Shown: positions 14,009 through 16,276 of the stretch, one piece after another | How positions within the stretch are numbered: position 1 is the first letter of the stretch | Layout: each line of letters begins with the position of its first letter | NCBI GenBank assembly: GCA_038205135.1 | Contig: JBBRCF010000077.1 | Coordinates: 1 to 16,276, forward strand | Origin: UBA9554 sp038205135 | GTDB lineage: Bacteria; Pseudomonadota; Alphaproteobacteria; Rhodobacterales; Rhodobacteraceae | Direction: 5' to 3' | Length of the DNA: 16,276 nt | The notes under the pieces: model-generated | The model's database searches: none | The model's input: the letters and a program-made list of their open reading frames with translations, nothing else | Told to the model about the DNA's origin: nothing | Program-made: the position numbers and the translations under genes

Positions 14009-15037
14009 ATGGCCCGTTTGAGTCCGCATCGCCCGTTCACGCCCGACCCGGCCCAGATGGCGCTGGCCCCTGCCCTTTCGGGCAATGCGATCAACGGGTT
14101 GGATGAAACAGCGTTCCGACGACCCGACATGGTGTATTGGGCGCCCGACCCCGACACGATCCCGTATGGCGCGATGCAGCGGTATTTCTACGGCACCGAT
14201 CCCGGCAATCCGCACATCACTGCCGCCCGCATCGAACGCGCCCGGATCACCGCCATCGACCCGGCGCCCGTCGCGCCCGACCCCGCGCAACGCAGGCCCG
14301 CGGACTGGACCGCCGCGCTGGACGGCTTTGTGGCGGATGGTACCTGCGACCGCACGGGCGTGGCGGTGATGGACCCCGCATGGGCCTATGCCGGGCAGGA
14401 TGTGCCGCAATCGCGCGTCATCATGATCGGGGTGCAGCATGATTATCCCGCCATCGCCACCGCCCCGGACGCCACCGCCGGGGCCGAGGTGCTGCGCCAG
14501 TACGGCCGCGCCATGCGCGCCGCGCGGCTGATCGCCAACTGGCTGCGCGCCCAAGGCTGGAACGCCGAGGCGGTCACCGGCCCGATGACCGGGTCCATCA
14601 CCCTGATCCCCCCCGCCGCCGCCTGCGGGTTCGGCGAATTGGGCAAGCATGGCTCGCTGATCACGCCCGAGTTCGGATCGTCGTTCCGGCTGTCGGCGGT
14701 GCTGACTGATGCGCCGTTTGCGCCGACCCCGCCGCAGGATCACGGCATCGATGCGTTTTGCCAGAACTGCCGCATCTGCGAAGACGCCTGCCCGCCGCTG
14801 GCCATTGGGCCCGACAAACAGACGGTGCGCGGTGTGGAAAAATGGTATGTCGATTTTGACCGCTGCCTGCCCTTTTTCAACCAGACCAACGGCTGCGCGA
14901 TCTGCATCGCCGTCTGCCCATGGTCGCGGCCCGGCGTGGGGGTCAACCTTGCCGCGAAACTCGCGCGGCGTGAGGCCCGGACTTCGGACCCGACAGCAGC
15001 GGCCGCAGCAACGCCATCGGATGCGCCCGCAGGCTGA
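14009..15037 (+). CDS. Soluble reductive-dehalogenase-like Fe-S protein
   Basis: The 342-aa protein has no Tat or other signal peptide and is probably cytosolic. Two ferredoxin-type cluster motifs are clear: C251-x2-C254-x2-C257-x3-C261-P, and C286 with C296-x2-C299-x3-C303-P. Before them, GFGELGKHGSLITPEFGSSF (207-226) and RLSAVLTDAPF (227-237) match the corrinoid-binding-domain end of reductive dehalogenases, and KWYVDFDRCLPFF (278-290) matches the segment before their second cluster. QueG (epoxyqueuosine reductase) shares fold and cofactors but has a different pattern around the clusters. The substrate is unknown, and no membrane anchor or reductase domain is fused. ATG 14009 is chosen from MARLSPHRPF; its ribosome site is poor. 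The last 20 or so residues (after AAKLARR, Ala-rich) are encoded opposite dnaE2 and look non-native. Confidence 0.72.
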   Translation: MARLSPHRPFTPDPAQMALAPALSGNAINGLDETAFRRPDMVYWAPDPDTIPYGAMQRYFYGTDPGNPHITAARIERARITAIDPAPVAPDPAQRRPADWTAALDGFVADGTCDRTGVAVMDPAWAYAGQDVPQSRVIMIGVQHDYPAIATAPDATAGAEVLRQYGRAMRAARLIANWLRAQGWNAEAVTGPMTGSITLIPPAAACGFGELGKHGSLITPEFGSSFRLSAVLTDAPFAPTPPQDHGIDAFCQNCRICEDACPPLAIGPDKQTVRGVEKWYVDFDRCLPFFNQTNGCAICIAVCPWSRPGVGVNLAAKLARREARTSDPTAAAAATPSDAPAG

Positions 15038-16276
15038 ACTGCGTGGCGATGTAATCCTCGACCACCTCTTCGCCCAAGGCCATCCGGGGCAGATGCGCGG
15101 CGGGTTCCAGATTTCCCTCGCCCTCCAGCCCGGAAAACAGCGGCAGCGGCGCGTCGCCCAGAATGGCGCGCGCCTGCCATTGCGCGTCGCGGCGCTTCAG
15201 ACCCAGACAGGCGAACGCGTCCGCCTCGGCCAGCCGGTTCAGCATCGCAGGCGCCACCCCGGCGCGGCGCCACACATCGGACACCGACCGATAGCCGTTG
15301 CCGCGCGCCGCCGTGATCCAGGCCGCGTCTTCCTCGCGCATGCCGCGCACCTGCCGGAACCCGATCCGCAGCGCCAGACCGCCCGCCCCATCGGATTCCA
15401 TCACATTGTCCCAATAGCTGTCGTTGATGGACAGGGGCCGCACCACCACGCCATGCGCGCGCGCATCGGTGATGATCTGCGCGGGGGCATAGAACCCCAT
15501 CGGTTGGCTGTTCAGCAGCGCGCAAGCAAACAGCCCGGGATGATGCCGTTTCAGCCAAGCCGACGCATAGACCAGCAGCGCAAACGACGCGGCGTGGCTT
15601 TCGGGAAAGCCATAAGACCCGAACCCCTCGATCTGGTTGAAACAGCGTTCCGCGAAATCGGTGGGATAGCCCTTGCGGGCCATGCCCGACAGGAACCGCT
15701 CGCGCATTTCGGTGACATTGCCGTGTTTCTTGAACGTCGCCAGCGCGCGGCGCAGCCGGTCGGCCTCGGTCGGCGTGAACCCCGCGCCGATGATGGCGAT
15801 CTGCATCGCCTGTTCCTGAAACAGCGGCACCCCCAGCGTTTTCGCCAGCACCCGGCCCAGATCGTCGGACGGGAACGATACCTTTTCCTGCCCGTTGCGG
15901 CGGCGGATATAAGGGTGCACCATGTCGCCCTGAATAGGGCCGGGCCGGATGATCGCCACCTCGATCACCAGATCATAGAAATTGCGCGGCCGCATCCGGG
16001 GCAGGAAATTCATCTGCGCGCGGGATTCCACCTGAAACACCCCGATACTGTCGGCGCGGCACAGCATGTCGTAGGTCGCCGGATCCTCGGGCGGCAGGGT
16101 GGCCAGAGTGAACGCGGCATGATGGTGCTGCTCCAGCAGATCGAACGCGCGGCGGATGCATGACAGCATCCCAAGCGCCAGAATATCGACCTTCAGAATG
16201 CCAAGCGCGTCGATATCGTCCTTGTCCCAGCAGATGACGGTGCGATCCTCCATCGTCGCATTCTCGATCGGCACCA
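14943..16276 (-). CDS. dnaE2: Error-prone DNA polymerase DnaE2, 5' end off-window and 3' end truncated
   Basis: A C-family polymerase alpha-type subunit that makes translesion, mutagenic patches with ImuA and ImuB after DNA damage. 444 codons are in the window; the N-terminal PHP and palm parts lie beyond the right edge. Visible are ILKVDILALGMLSC, which holds the third catalytic aspartate, SIGVFQVESRAQMNFLP, IRPGPIQGDMVHPYIRRR, and GFGSYGFPESHAASFALLVY of the helix-hairpin-helix and fingers region. Recognisable homology stops after EEVVEDY and FSLRAHPMALLRPLL near 14995. It is followed by 17 unrelated residues and TGA. DnaE2 proteins normally continue there for roughly another 200 residues with an OB fold and C-terminal tail. 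The end overlaps the convergent dehalogenase-like gene by 95 bp. Identity is certain; activity of the shortened protein is doubtful. Confidence 0.93.
   Translation of the reverse strand, partial: VPIENATMEDRTVICWDKDDIDALGILKVDILALGMLSCIRRAFDLLEQHHHAAFTLATLPPEDPATYDMLCRADSIGVFQVESRAQMNFLPRMRPRNFYDLVIEVAIIRPGPIQGDMVHPYIRRRNGQEKVSFPSDDLGRVLAKTLGVPLFQEQAMQIAIIGAGFTPTEADRLRRALATFKKHGNVTEMRERFLSGMARKGYPTDFAERCFNQIEGFGSYGFPESHAASFALLVYASAWLKRHHPGLFACALLNSQPMGFYAPAQIITDARAHGVVVRPLSINDSYWDNVMESDGAGGLALRIGFRQVRGMREEDAAWITAARGNGYRSVSDVWRRAGVAPAMLNRLAEADAFACLGLKRRDAQWQARAILGDAPLPLFSGLEGEGNLEPAAHLPRMALGEEVVEDYIATQFSLRAHPMALLRPLLSGPKSGPHAARVSRQG

Noticed and set aside
14009..15037. Annotation as epoxyqueuosine reductase QueG
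   Set aside because: The cluster spacing is similar, but the GELGKHGSLITPE and KWYVDFDRCLPFF segments fit reductive dehalogenases better. QueG remains the main alternative.

Overview
The window looks like chromosomal DNA of an alphaproteobacterium, most likely Rhodobacterales (Rhodobacteraceae/Roseobacteraceae). The grounds are high GC, tight codon-biased genes, the order rsfS-rlmH-gpmI-envC-ctpA-rppH, the split leuC/leuD and leuB genes, and a DnaE2-type polymerase. No tRNA, rRNA, CRISPR array, transposase or phage gene is visible.

Layout. At the left edge is the first third of a small DMT/EamA-type permease gene (- strand). Then come leuB (-) and a LysR-family regulator (-) whose conserved N-terminal helix is interrupted by an in-frame TGA. 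A divergent NAD(P)-binding epimerase-like gene (+) runs tail to tail into an endonuclease/exonuclease/phosphatase-fold gene (-) with an eroded active site, which is coupled to an uncharacterised multi-pass membrane protein (-). A gene-poor, AT-richer stretch of about 400 bp carries a GNRA-capped hairpin, a U-tract, and short direct and tandem repeats. It is followed by leuC - barstar-like gene - leuD, read on the - strand and spaced only 8 and 3 nt apart.

At about 8.1-8.45 kb the strands diverge. The leuC leader carries two tiny ATGA-overlapping ORFs. A perfect 10-bp inverted repeat overlaps a good promoter facing rsfS. From there a + strand block runs rsfS (ribosome silencing), rlmH (23S rRNA methylation), gpmI (glycolysis), envC and ctpA (envelope and peptidoglycan processing). 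A strong bidirectional hairpin terminator precedes rppH (mRNA 5' pyrophosphohydrolase). Last on this strand is a soluble Fe-S/corrinoid protein resembling cytosolic reductive dehalogenases. At the right edge, dnaE2 (-) converges on that gene. It appears to have lost its C-terminal OB-fold and tail domains, and the two genes share about 95 bp.

Functional themes. LeuC/LeuD/LeuB supply the two middle steps of leucine synthesis. The barstar-like gene sits inside that operon with no visible RNase partner. The + strand block combines housekeeping translation control, glycolysis and cell-wall remodelling, as in many alphaproteobacteria. The points most worth a second look are the barstar-like gene inside leuCD, the dnaE2 truncation at its junction with the dehalogenase-like gene, the dehalogenase-like protein itself, the interrupted LysR gene, and the structured leuC/rsfS divergent region.
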